Below are positions 35,401 to 45,660 of a stretch of 64,000 nucleotides of DNA, in pieces; position 1 is the stretch's first letter, and each line of letters opens with the position of its first letter. The stretch covers positions 166,766,761 through 166,830,760 of the forward strand of contig NC_089220.1 in NCBI RefSeq assembly GCF_963924675.1. Direction: 5' to 3'. Below the pieces are notes generated by a model. The model was not told the DNA's origin, did no database searches, and saw nothing but the letters and a program-made list of their open reading frames with translations. This DNA comes from Phocoena phocoena (taxonomy: Eukaryota > Chordata > Mammalia > Artiodactyla > Phocoenidae). Both the position numbers and the translations under genes were made by a program.

Positions 35401-36082
35401 AGAAGCCTAACAGCGTGATTAATTAATTATTTTTGTTATAAAAAATAAAGGACATAGCATTTCCAGATATTAGAGTTTTCATGTATTTTTTTTTTTTTAG
35501 GGGATGAAAATGAGTATCAAATTGTCTAGATGTTTAGATTCCAGCAGACACATTTCAAAGTGATGCGTGTACTTTTCTTTTGAAACAACATTTACAATAT
35601 GCTGGGAGTTACACCCTTGGCAACCACTGAAACTTACATTGAAAAATTTTGAAAGTTATCTTTAAAACAGGAGAGAAGTGCAGAGTTTTTCAAAATTCTT
35701 TCTTTGGAGGGGCAGGTGAGCTGTGAGCAAAACTGTTTGAAGACCTCCACTTTAGAGCATTTTGCAAAGATGCTCTCGACAAGTGACTGACGCCTATGAA
35801 TTTTATTTCACAGATTGTTTTTTCATTGAAGTATTTTATGTTGTGTTTGTTTAAATTTGTTTTTCACTGGAAACCCTAAAGAACAGCAATTGTGTTAGAG
35901 AATTAACGTTAGTTTGGGGCATTCTCCATCCTAAGGGGCTCTCCATCTACTGCTATGAGGTACTGGCCTTAAGCAAGTAGACCTCAGGTTGCCAATCACT
36001 AGATGAAGGAACACACCTTGCAGGGAACCATGATAACACTTCTATTTTAAAGCCTCATCTGTTTCCATTCTCTGCTGCCTTC
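32446..36082. other. Intergenic sequence; no supported gene
   Basis: About 3.6 kb without CHR SINEs. 34300..35050 is relatively GC-rich and carries overlapping open frames on both strands (for example 34320..34784 plus, 34621..34908 minus) with no recognised homology. A degraded processed pseudogene is possible but unproven. 33430..33540 resembles an old repeat ('cctgtgccctcggtgctaca'). Confidence 0.3.
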
Positions 36083-36094
36083 TCCTCCTTCCGC

Positions 36095-36125
<31 letters not shown>

Positions 36126-36315
36126 AGTACGCGGGCCTCTCACTGTTGTGGCCCCTCCCGTTGCGGAGCACAGGCTCCGGTCGCGCAGGCTCAGCAGCCA
36201 TGGCTCACGGGCCCAGCCGCTCCTCGGCATGTGGGATCTTCCCGGACCGGGGCACGAACCCGTGTCCCCTGCATCAACAGGCGGATTCTCAACCACTGTG
36301 CCACCAGGGAAGCCC
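36095..36315 (-). mobile_element. CHR-2 SINE
   Basis: A long poly-T (36095..36123), then an intact body ending 'ccaccagggaagcccc'. A near-perfect TSD, cctccttc(c/t)gcttttt, lies at about 36083..36098 and 36316..36331. Confidence 0.9.
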
Positions 36316-36331
36316 CTCCTTCTGCTTTTTA

Positions 36332-38317
36332 ATGTGTAAAAAAAAAAAAAAAAGTTGGCGAAACTCGAGATTGGCAAGAAGGATGAGTGGGAAGGAAACA
36401 TAATTAGTGAGTAATCCTTAGTCTTCTCTGTGAAGTTATTTTTATTGCTCTTCCAACCTTCAAATAACAGTGGGGAGGGAAGAGTTGAGAAGAAATGGGT
36501 AACTTGATTATCAAGAGAACCTTTTCCTGATTGGGAAAATAACTGTCCCAGGAAAAACTGGCTCCCAGGGATGCACTTTCCTTGAACATCTTTACACGCT
36601 TTTCTGTTGGTTACAGGAGAGGCAGCATTCAGAGGCTGGAAGTGGGAAAGTTCGTTTCCTCCTTGGTGCTGGGAATGAACAGCAGGGTCACATTGAACAG
36701 TGAAAACTGGAAATGTAGCCAGAGAGGAACTGAACTGATATCTATGTATTTGTATTTATTTAACTCACGTTCTAAATTACATCCACTCAAATTTGTTGAC
36801 AAACATTGAGAAATTGTGTTTGTTAGAGATTTATGCTGGTAAGGCTATACACACTGTTTTACATCCACATCTACACACTTACATTCTATGGGAATGTTTA
36901 CCTTTTGGCTCCTTCTGTTAGATGTTCCGATGATCAGCACTGCAGTCCCAAGAACAGCCCAGATGGTTGTTTCACATTATACAACCAAGCCTTCAAGCAC
37001 CATCGTTTATCAACCAAAATCGTAGGCACTGTGCCTCAGAGGAAATGATCAAGGTCTCCAAGGCTGCCCTTGTTGACCCCAGGCGCAAGGTGAGGGCAAG
37101 TGCTCTGTCATTCTAAACACACAGAGGGGGTGCCTGCAATGGCTGAGCCTTGAGTAAAAGTCTGTCTGCGAGCTCACTGCCCCAGTCTTCCCGGACGCCC
37201 ATGTCTAGCCTGGGAGCCAGTATTTCTCGTTCCGATGACCCAAATGTGTGTCCTCTGGTAGGTGGGCCAAAGGAAACCTGAAATAACCACGGAGTTTTCA
37301 TCGAGTCACACGGCACACTCATCTCACAGCTATCGTGGTGCAAATGAGCACTGACACCCCTCCACTGCTGACGCGGAGTTTCACAGTGATTAGACCATCG
37401 CCTTGGGGGAAAGGAACATCCGGCAACCGGGCATCACTGTTCCTGCCCTGGGTCAGAAAGTTGTGAATGGAGATTCCACATGGAGACTGGAACTTATTAC
37501 CCAAAAGCCCCACCTCTGAAGAGCCCAGAGGTACGTACATCAAAGCAGGCCTCTATCTGCTTGTTGTTCTTGGCCAAGTGGGAGGAGGAATGTGGGAGAG
37601 CCCAGGACGTTCCCATAGAGAAGCAGGGCCCTGACTCGGTGCGTTGTTCGCAATTGCTTTCTGAGCTAATTCCGCGGCAGCTCTGCTGGCGTGGGCACAA
37701 GCGTTCACAGCTGCACGAAGCGTGTTGCAGGGGACATAATAGCTGCTGTGTGTGCTGCAGTACAAACTGTCCCACACAGGCCTGGGCCGGAGAAACAATG
37801 CGGCAACAAACAGCCTTCAAAACAATGCATTCATTTCCTGTCTTAACACTGGGCTGAATGAGGCCCAGTAGGCTGGTTCCACCTCACCAAGAGACCTCCA
37901 CTGACGCCATCATTTCAGAAGCCCGCTGTTCATCAGGAACGAAAGACACATGCAGAGAAGAGAGACGGCAAGCATTTGGGTTTTTTCGGAGCAAGATGTA
38001 ATTAAAACTTTTTTTTTTTAATGTCCTTATCTGGGCATAAAAAATACAGTGTGGTAAAAATACTGGAGAGGTGTTAGAAGCTATTTCAGTTTTAAGTCTT
38101 TCTGATGTTAAATGCTTGTGATTCACTATCTCTGCTAAAAATACTGGCATGAGGCTCCCTGGGCTTCTCTGCTTCTCAACAAGCCAACTGGCTCTGCCAT
38201 GAGCTCACCTCTCCACCCTACCTGAGTTTCCATCCTCCTGCAGGGGAAAGTCCTATTGGGAGTTGGTTTCAGATAGCTCCCTACTAATGATAATGGTAAT
38301 AATAATAACAGCCAACA
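36332..38317. other. Intergenic sequence, nothing recognised
   Basis: Poly-A at 36339..36353 and a short A/T run at 38008..38021. The remainder is unique-looking and has no recognised exon. Confidence 0.3.
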
Positions 38318-38475
38318 GCTACTAAGCATCTACTAAGTAGCAGACCCAGTTCTAATTCCCTGAATCCTCACTAGAACCCCATGAGGCAGGTTCCATCATT
38401 AGTCCCATTTTATAGATGACGAAACTGAGGCATGGAGAGGTTGAGCAACTTGCCCAAGCTCATAACTTTTAAGTC
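38318..38475 (-). repeat. MIR SINE
   Basis: 'actaagcatctactaagtag', 'tagtcccattttatagatga', 'cgaaactgaggcatggagag' and 'aacttgcccaagctcataac' are reverse-complement MIR landmarks. Confidence 0.8.
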
Positions 38476-38959
38476 TTTCCAAATACATACCCAGAGTCTC
38501 CCGTGAACCCACCTGTGCAGGTAAGTGCCTCACTCCATGTTTGTGATGTAATGCATCCATAGCTCTTGCATGAGACAGGCACATCTTGAGGGGGCATTGA
38601 GAGGGCTTCTAGGGTAGGAAGTGTTCTGAGGAGATACAAGAGAGGAATGGGAACAAAGCCTTGTTAGTCTGAGAAGGGAATGCATTTGGAGCGGCAACCC
38701 CAACAAGGATGCTTACTTCCACGGCTGCCAATTATTCAAACACGAGGAGACCCTCCGTGGACCTGTTCAGAAAGCCATGACCCACGCACAGAGCGCTCCT
38801 GACTGTTGAGGCTGGCTGGGCTGAACTTGTGCATCAAATATGCCTCAAGACTATTCATGGTGTTGGGAGGGTCTCAGAGGGGTCAAATAATGGCAGCGGG
38901 AAAGGACAGGGCAGGCTGGGGAACATCACTAAGACAGAAATATACACATGGGACTTAGG

Positions 38960-39095
38960 AACTGAAAAAGCCTTTAGAGATGGTCCAGCCACCTCCTCAT
39001 TTTATAATCGAGGGGCCGAGGGGCAGGAGGGTGAAGCCCCAGTGGATACCACTCAGGTGGTTCAAGGCAGAGCCAGGAGTAAAACCAAGGTCTGC
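38960..39095 (-). repeat. Diverged MIR-like fragment
   Basis: 'cctcctcattttataatcga' and 'gaggggcaggagggtgaagc' followed by 'ggcagagccaggagtaaaac' resemble the reversed MIR core. Low certainty. Confidence 0.4.
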
Positions 39096-39183
39096 TCTCT
39101 CTACCTGCAGAAAAGAACAAACCTGTTAGGGAAACGTTGACCGAAACCATCTGCCTTGGCCAGGTACAATAATAACACCTTGC

Positions 39184-39681
39184 ATGAGTTGTCTCACAAC
39201 AGGAGGTCCCACTAAGGAACATGGTGCGGCCGCTGAAAACTAACCGGGAGAATTCGGGAGGGGCCACAAGGAGAGAGGAGACACCAGCCTGTAATATCGA
39301 TGTTATGGAAAAACCCGAACAAACTTCTTGGCCAGCCCAATATAGCCTACCAACCTCCCAGAATCCTTTGTGCTGGAATCTGTCTTGGCTGAGCGATGCG
39401 TGTACCATCAGGAAGGGCCCTGAGGCAGACTACGGGTTAAGCAAGATGATGGGCCAGAGACAACTGGGAAACTAACCCCATCACCATAAAACCCGAGACT
39501 GCGAGCCACGTGGCAGAGCAGTTCTCCTGGGTTCCCTCACCCTCCTACTCTCCACTTGGGCGCCCCTTCCCAGCAAGGTCTCTTGCTTTGTCAGCACGTG
39601 TGTCTCCTCGGACAATTCATTTCCGAGTGTTAGACAAAAGCCCACTCTCGGGCCCTGGAAGGGGTCCCCCTTCCTGCAACA
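39184..39681 (+). mobile_element. Solo LTR of an ERV1-type endogenous retrovirus
   Basis: Non-coding. The 3' half is typical of an LTR: 'gcagagcagttctcctgggt', 'aaggtctcttgctttgtcag', 'gtgtctcctcggacaattca' and an end '...cttcctgcaaca'. The usual AATAAA is mutated to 'cagcaaggtc'-like sequence near 39572. There is no internal gag, pol or env sequence next to it. The left boundary is uncertain (39184 or 39301) and no target duplication could be fixed. Confidence 0.6.
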
Positions 39682-39689
39682 AATCCAGT

Positions 39690-40730
39690 TAGAACCATTT
39701 GTTACTTACTGAAGACCAAAGGCTGTGCTAGTTAACTTCTTGGCAGAGATGTTATAGGAGAGAGATAGAAGATGAGATTCCTCCTCTCCCGAGGCTTACA
39801 ATGTCTCTGGGGATACACATGATACATAAAAGCGAGCACTGGTGGGCTGACCTTGCCTCTTCCCTCGTGAATCCAGCCACAGGTAAGAACAGAGAAGACA
39901 CGAGTTCAAGGGAGAATCAGGTTAGGGCAGTAGAACCCAGGAAGGGGTCCTAGAAGCGCACCCTGTTCCATACTGAGGTAGACAAAAGGGGTGTCAATTG
40001 GTAGAGAGAAAGTAAAAAACATGCAACGTGGAAATAAATACCTCTTGTGCCAAAGGACAAAGGAGCAATGGAGAGTGTGTGTCCACAAGTGGTGAGAAAT
40101 GATGCCATGAAGTGACACGGGCATTAAAAATGCTCCTGTCACACCATGAGCAGCTGGCCGTCTGAGGAATCTGCCCTGGTTTGATGGCTAAGGAACAAAC
40201 CAGTTGTACGCAACGCCATGAGATGAGTACATGCGATGTTTCCCAGCACATCGTCACCTTGACAACCAGGAAGCTACCTAACGGTGTCATGAATGATGAT
40301 GGGGTTTCTCACTGTCATCTAGGTGTGACGCTGGGCTCAGATGATAAGTTGAGCAAGAGAGACTCAGCCCTGATTGGGCTTTTCAGCTTGTGCGTTGGGT
40401 CACAAGCGTTCCAGCAGAAAGTTAGCACTTTTTCATCATTCAAAAGTAAGGAGGCCTAGCAATACTCAGAAGCAGTCAACAATCAATATATTTCGTGGAT
40501 GTCTAAATGACTGAATAAAATCCTGGGCTTGTTCTGCCCTGACACCGACTCAAGTGAAGAAACAGACATCCACGCATCCCTCTTCCTGCTCTGCTGGCTG
40601 GGAGCCGGGGCAGCATGTGCCTGCCTTCCTATGTGGTACCCCCCATTTCTAGGCGTGCTGCCTCCCTGTAGAGACTGTGGAAGAAAAATGTCTCCTGCCA
40701 CATGGCACTGGTATACCAGAGGTGTATTAG
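39690..40730. other. Intergenic sequence, partly ancient repeat
   Basis: 39690..39830 ('actgaagaccaaaggctgtg', 'gaggcttacaatgtctctgg') resembles an old mammalian repeat of unassigned family. The remainder is unrecognised. Confidence 0.3.
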
Positions 40731-40732
40731 TT

Positions 40733-41220
40733 TCTGGTCGCCGCTGTAACAAATTGTTACACATTCAGTGATGTAAAACAATACAAATGTATTATTTTGA
40801 AGTTCTGGAAGCCAGAAGTCCAAAACAACTTTCCCCAGAGGCTAAGTCAAGGTGTCCCTTTTAGAAGCTCTGGGGGAGAACCCATTTCCTTGCCTGTTCG
40901 AGTTTCTAGAGACCTCCTGCATACCTTGGCTCATGGCCTCTTCCGCCATCTTCAGAGCCAGCAGTGGAGCGTCTCCAAATTTCTGTCTCCGACCCCTTCT
41001 TCTGCCATCACATCCTTCTCTGAGTCTGACTCCCCTGTTCCTCTCTTATGAAGACCCTTACGATTACAATGACTCCACCTGGACAATCCAGGATAAGTTC
41101 CCCGTCTTGACATCCTTCCTTTGATCAGCTGCAAAGTCCCTTTTGCCATGTATGGCAACGTATTCACACACTGTGGGCATGAAGGCGTGGATATCTTTGG
41201 GGAACCATTGTTCAGTTGAC
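40733..41220 (-). repeat. MLT1/MaLR-type LTR relic
   Basis: In the plus strand: 'tgtattagtttctggtcgcc', 'gctgtaacaaattgttacac', 'gttctggaagccagaagtcc', 'cccatttccttgcctgttcg', 'caaagtcccttttgccatgt' and 'ggatatctttggggaacc'. These landmarks in this order mark a reversed mammalian MaLR-type LTR. Non-coding and ancient. Open frames on both strands within it are chance. Confidence 0.65.
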
Positions 41221-42641
41221 TGCGGCAGGAGTGAATGAACAGCATGTCGCGTGCACATCAGCACCACCTTCTAGAGCCTCTGCTCACCATGTGACCTTGC
41301 CCAGTTTGTCTCATGCTGAACAACTTTGCCCTGGACCTTCTATACATTCAAGGACATTTGACTTCACAAGGGGACTTTCTAGAAGCAAGCTGTTTAGCAG
41401 CCTGGCCTCAGAGAGAAGGGCAGTGTCTGATGGAGGTAAACAGCACAGGGTATCTCTTTTTCCCAAGCTAATTGTAAGCATCTTAACATTTGCTATTGCC
41501 AATAGGCTTACTTGTCTTTTATTAACGAACTTTTCCTCATAGCTACACAATGAGGAGGCCTGTCTGTCTCTCCTGGGCTTATAGATGAGGAAAAGCAAGG
41601 CCTGGAGAGGACCAGCTGGGGCCTGGAACTAGAGCTCAGTGCTGCAAAGTCACAGTTACTTGGGTTCTGAGTTTTGGCTTCAGCATTTCACGTCTTTGTC
41701 TCTAACTGGAAGAGTGGAACCTCTTGGGTCTTACTTGTTTTAGTTACAGCTTAGAGTTATGACGAGGTCAAAATTCTCTTTCTTCCTCTCTCTGTTGGCA
41801 CACTTTCTTTTTTTCAGTGCCTGACTTGAAGGTTGCTATAAGAGGAACCTTGATGAACTTGTGACACTAAACTAGCAGGGACATAGCAGCTCTCGGGTGA
41901 TTTCTCCCCAGCGTGGAAATGATTTACCAAGTCCTTCTGGCTTCCTGATTCAAAACTGGAACTTATTTTCAAAGTTTTAATGACAGCCAGTTCAAAGTTT
42001 GTTGCCAAAATAATTTGTACTTAAAAAACAAAAACAAGCCATCTGTTCAAGTTAGAGCAGCACCACAATTATTTTAACCATTGTTTTGATTAGGATAAGT
42101 TCAAAAACTAAGATTTTGTACCCTTGTAACAAAATCAAGGTTCAGACAACTATTACTTGGCCATAGAAATGTGGAGTAATTATTTAAAATATGTTGTGAA
42201 GTACAAGGACTGAGATGAAGTGGAAGGGACTGCATGGAGATGAAGGACAAGAAAAATGCCGGCATCAAGTATCTACAGATGATCATATGTTCGTATATTG
42301 TATATGATTCTTGATTAATGCTAAGTGCGAAGAACTGTACATATGTTATCTTATTTAAGCCTTACCACAATACTAGGAGAGAAGCATCATTTCCAGCCAA
42401 CAGTCATGGAATCTGGAGGATGGGTACAGCCTGGAAGAAAGGATCCATTAGAAGATTAACAAAACTAAAGTGGTTTCTTTGGTGGAGAAAAAATAAAAGG
42501 TATTAGAAGCAAATAAAATATGGAACAAAAAGAAGAAATGACTACATACACAGTGAAATTTTTTAAAGTAGTACAAATGTCAACATATGGAGAATCCCTA
42601 TCTTATACAAGTTGTTCCAGAAAACAGAAAAAAAGGAAAGG
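41221..42641. other. Intergenic sequence, nothing recognised
   Basis: Unique-looking, AT-rich towards the right. A small MIR-like scrap 'ttatcttatttaagccttac' occurs at about 42347..42366. No exon. Confidence 0.3.
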
Positions 42642-42649
42642 CTGATGTC

Positions 42650-42778
42650 TTTTTTTTTTTTTTTTTTTTTGGCCACGCTGCGAGGCATGCAGGATCTCAG
42701 TTCCCCAACCAGGGGTCGAACCTATGCCCCCTACAGTGGAAGCATGTAGTCCTAACCACTGGACTGTCAGGGAATTCC
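42650..42778 (-). mobile_element. Short CHR-family SINE (tRNA-like part only)
   Basis: Poly-T, then 'ggccacgctgcgaggcatgc' and the reversed head '...gggaattccct'. The TSD ctgatgtc is at 42642..42649 and 42779..42786, and a third copy of the same motif lies beyond the next SINE. Confidence 0.8.
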
Positions 42779-42792
42779 CTGATGTCATTTTT

Positions 42793-43410
42793 TTAAAAAA
42801 ATAAATTTATTTATTTATTTATGGCTGCATTGGGTCTTTGTTGCTGCACCCGGGCTTTCTCTAGTTGTGGAGAGTGGGGTGCCCGCTTCATTGCGGTGCC
42901 CGCTCTTCGTTGCGGTGCCCATGCTCTAGGCACACGGGCTTCAGTAGTTGTGGCTCAGGCTCTAGAGCACAGGCTCAGTAGTTGCAGCACATGGGCTTAG
43001 TTGCTCCACCGTATGTGGGATCTTCCTGGACTAGGGATCGAACCCGTGTCCCCTGCATTGGTAGGTGGATTCTTTTTTAAATTAATTAATTAATTTATTT
43101 ATTTTTGGCTGTGTTGGGTCTTCGTTTCTGTGCGAGGGCTTTCTCTAGTTGTGGCAAGTGGGGGCCACTCTTCATCGTGGTGTGCAGGCCTCTCACTATC
43201 GCGGCCTCTCTTGTTGCGGAGCACAGGCTCCAGATGCACAGGCTCAGTAGTTGCGGCTCACGGGCCCAGTTGCTCCGTGGCATGTGGGATCTTCCCAGAC
43301 CAGGGCTCGAACCCGTATCCCCTGCATTGGCAGGCAGATTCTCAACCACTGCGCTACCAGGGAAGCCCATAGGTGGATTCTTAACCACTGCACCACCAGG
43401 GAAATCCCAC
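42793..43410 (-). mobile_element. CHR-1 SINE, interrupted by another CHR-1
   Basis: Body from 'aaaaaataaatttatttatt' and 'ggctgcattgggtctttgtt' to 'cattggtaggtggattctt' (43074), resuming at about 43383 with 'aaccactgcaccaccaggga' and ending 43410. Its TSD ctgatgtcattttt lies at 42779..42792 and 43411..43424. Confidence 0.85.
43075..43369 (-). mobile_element. CHR-1 SINE nested within an older CHR-1
   Basis: A complete reversed CHR-1 from 'ttttaaattaattaattaat' to 'ccagggaagcccat'. The 13-bp TSD taggtggattctt is at 43062..43074 and 43370..43382. The middle part ('gcggcctctcttgttgcgga') is CHR-2-like, so it may be an intermediate subfamily. Confidence 0.85.
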
Positions 43411-43424
43411 CTGATGTCATTTTT

Positions 43425-43867
43425 GAGGCTAGAATAATCCTGATTCCAAAACCAAATAAGGATAACAGAAGAAAAGAAAATTATAGGACCATTTCTTCTT
43501 TGAATGTATTGTAGATGCACAAAAATAGTAGCTAATGAAATGCAGTTGTATGATTACCCAGAGGTCAGTGGGCAGGGCTGAAAATTCCAACCCTCTGATC
43601 ACTGTTCTTTGAGGCCATCTAGGGTTCCCACTCCAAGTCACCTCATTAACACAAACCCAGGTGTGATCCAGAGGCTTGTTATGGATAACAAAAGACACTT
43701 TGGAAATTCCAAGGGTTTTAGGAGCTCTGAGCCAGGAACCAGTGGGAAAAAACAAATAGATTTCCTATACCACACCATCCTTTCTTATACTCATCTAATT
43801 GTAATCCATAAGTCTGCAGACACACTTTCTAGTGTCCATGAACTTAGTCCTGTATCTTGAGTACTGA
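43425..43867. other. Intergenic sequence, nothing recognised
   Basis: The left end 'ctgattccaaaaccaaataa' followed by 'agaaaagaaaattataggac' resembles a scrap of L1 ORF2. Otherwise unrecognised. Confidence 0.35.
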
Positions 43868-44035
43868 CTCAGGAGTCCAATAGCACTGCTTCAATTTTTG
43901 GCTTTGAATAAAGCTGTGTGACCCTGGGTAAGTGATTTAATCTCTCTGATCCTCACTTCCTTATCTCTAAAATGGAGATGCCAATTCCTACCTCTGAGTT
44001 TTGTGCTAAATATTACACTGAGTTATTCTCAAGTT
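43868..44035 (+). repeat. MIR SINE fragment
   Basis: 'gctgtgtgaccctgggtaag', 'tgatttaatctctctgatcc' and 'ttccttatctctaaaatgga' are MIR core landmarks. Confidence 0.75.
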
Positions 44036-44969
44036 TTGGCATAGTGCATGATCCACAGTAGTTTCAGCCAAATCTTTCATGAAATGTCAACACACCCAAT
44101 GCCTGGGCTTGAAGCTTGCACGAGATGCTTTGTTATGCTCATGACACGTCTCTTTTGAATACAACTATACGGATTTGTGCAAGTACCCAGTAGCTGTGTA
44201 GTAGAAGTCATTTTCTCAGGCTATTGATGAATATTCTTCACATGGCAGAACCAAAATCCTTACTAAAGAGAAGACAAATTACGTTGATTTCTTTTTCCAG
44301 TCAACCAATTCTGTCATTCAATATTAGATTAGATAAATCAGAGCAGTTTTCATTGTAAAATCCTGTAGGTTAGTACTGAGTAATCTGTTGTTTTTAAAAT
44401 TGATTTGATGAGTATTGTTTCTAGTATAATGTATGTAACATATATATGTAATTGTTCACCTAGTTACATTCATTGTGTTTTAAGGGCCCTTATCCTGAAT
44501 CACTTTCTTGGCCAAATTATTATGAAACTTTTTTCATATAAAAATGGAACTACCAAAATTTCAGTATGAATTTACATCTATAGGGCATTTGCCAAGCAAA
44601 AACCATTCTACTGTTTTTTATATTTCAAACTTAAGCACCTTAATAGAAATAAAGCTGCTCTTTCAGAGTCTTCTAATTTATTCCAAATACTCTCAGTGGG
44701 AAGACGTGTATTTCTATCTTTGTAATCAAGATGTGCTACTGCCTGGTGTTCTTTTCATCATCTCGTATTTTCCCACGTGGCTAGGTAGTATTTTGTAATC
44801 TTTAAAAATCTGTGCAAGCAGGCTTGTTTTCAATTATGCATCACGACCAGTGGATGATCAACTCCTTCACTAACCTAATTAGTAGGGAAATGTGCAGGGC
44901 ACATCACTTTTCTGTGGCAGATTTCATCTGCAGGTTTCTGAAGATGGCCACAGCAATATATATGCCATT
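44036..44969. other. AT-rich intergenic sequence, nothing recognised
   Basis: No SINE. The frame at 44544..44798 has no splice support or recognised homology. 'tactgcctggtgttcttttc' at about 44737 is followed by possible scraps of an old L1 ('tatgcatcacgaccag'). Confidence 0.3.
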
Positions 44970-45660
44970 CTACTCGACCATCTTACAATATGATGATTAT
45001 GCTAATCTACCACTGAGTGGTGGCAGTCTATGTTCCTTCCCCTTGAACTCAGACAAATCCCTGTATCTGCTCTGACTCACAGAACATGGTGGAAGTGAGT
45101 CTGTCAGATAAGAGGCGATGTGGCTTCCACCTGCTTCTCTCTGTCTCTGTCTGCACTTGCCTTGGGAACCCAGCGGCCATGTTGTGAGGAAGCCCAAACC
45201 ACATGGAGAAACCACACAGAAGAATTTCAGCCTCAGCTAAGGTTCAGGCTAACAGCCAACATCATCCGCTAGACAGGCCTTCAGATCAGAGCTACCCATA
45301 GAACGTTCTGCAATTATGGAAATCTTCTGTTTGTGCTAATATGGTAACTTACTACCACATGAGGCTACTGAGCAATTGTAATGTAGCTAGTGTGAATGAA
45401 AAAGTGAATTTTAAATTTCATTTAACTTTATTTCATTTAAATTTAAATAACTGCATGTGGCTAATGCCTGCCACACTAGACAGTTTAGCCCTCAGCCTCT
45501 GAATCTTCCTGCAGAAGCAACAAACATCACGGAGCTGAAACAAGCCATCCCCACTGTGCTCTCTCCATATTCCTAACTCTTGGAAGCATGCGAGATAATA
45601 AAAGAATTATTGTTGGTTTAAGCCACTCAGTATCGGGGTGATTTGTTACACAGCGGTCAA
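44970..45660 (+). repeat. MLT1-like LTR relic split by a DNA transposon
   Basis: Left part with 'gcggccatgttgtgaggaag' and 'aaccacatggagaaaccaca'; right part with 'ctgaaacaagccatccccac', 'gagataataaaagaattatt' and 'taagccactcagtatcgggg' then 'gatttgttacacagcggtc'. Together these follow the 3' half of older MaLR LTRs. A hAT-like element occupies 45285..45490. Confidence 0.55.
45285..45490 (+). repeat. hAT-like DNA transposon relic
   Basis: 'cccatagaacgttctgcaat', 'acatgaggctactgagcaat', 'tgtagctagtgtgaatgaaa' and 'gcatgtggctaatgcctgcc' then 'actagacagttta' match the copy at 5963..6150 in layout. It interrupts the MLT1-like relic. Confidence 0.55.

Noticed and set aside
39296..39342. Mariner-like terminal phrase 'aaacttcttggccagccc'
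   Set aside because: It resembles a mariner end but lies within the LTR and has no partner end; coincidence or LTR sequence is likelier.
40733..41267. Several overlapping frames
   Set aside because: They lie within a MaLR-type LTR relic and its immediate edge.
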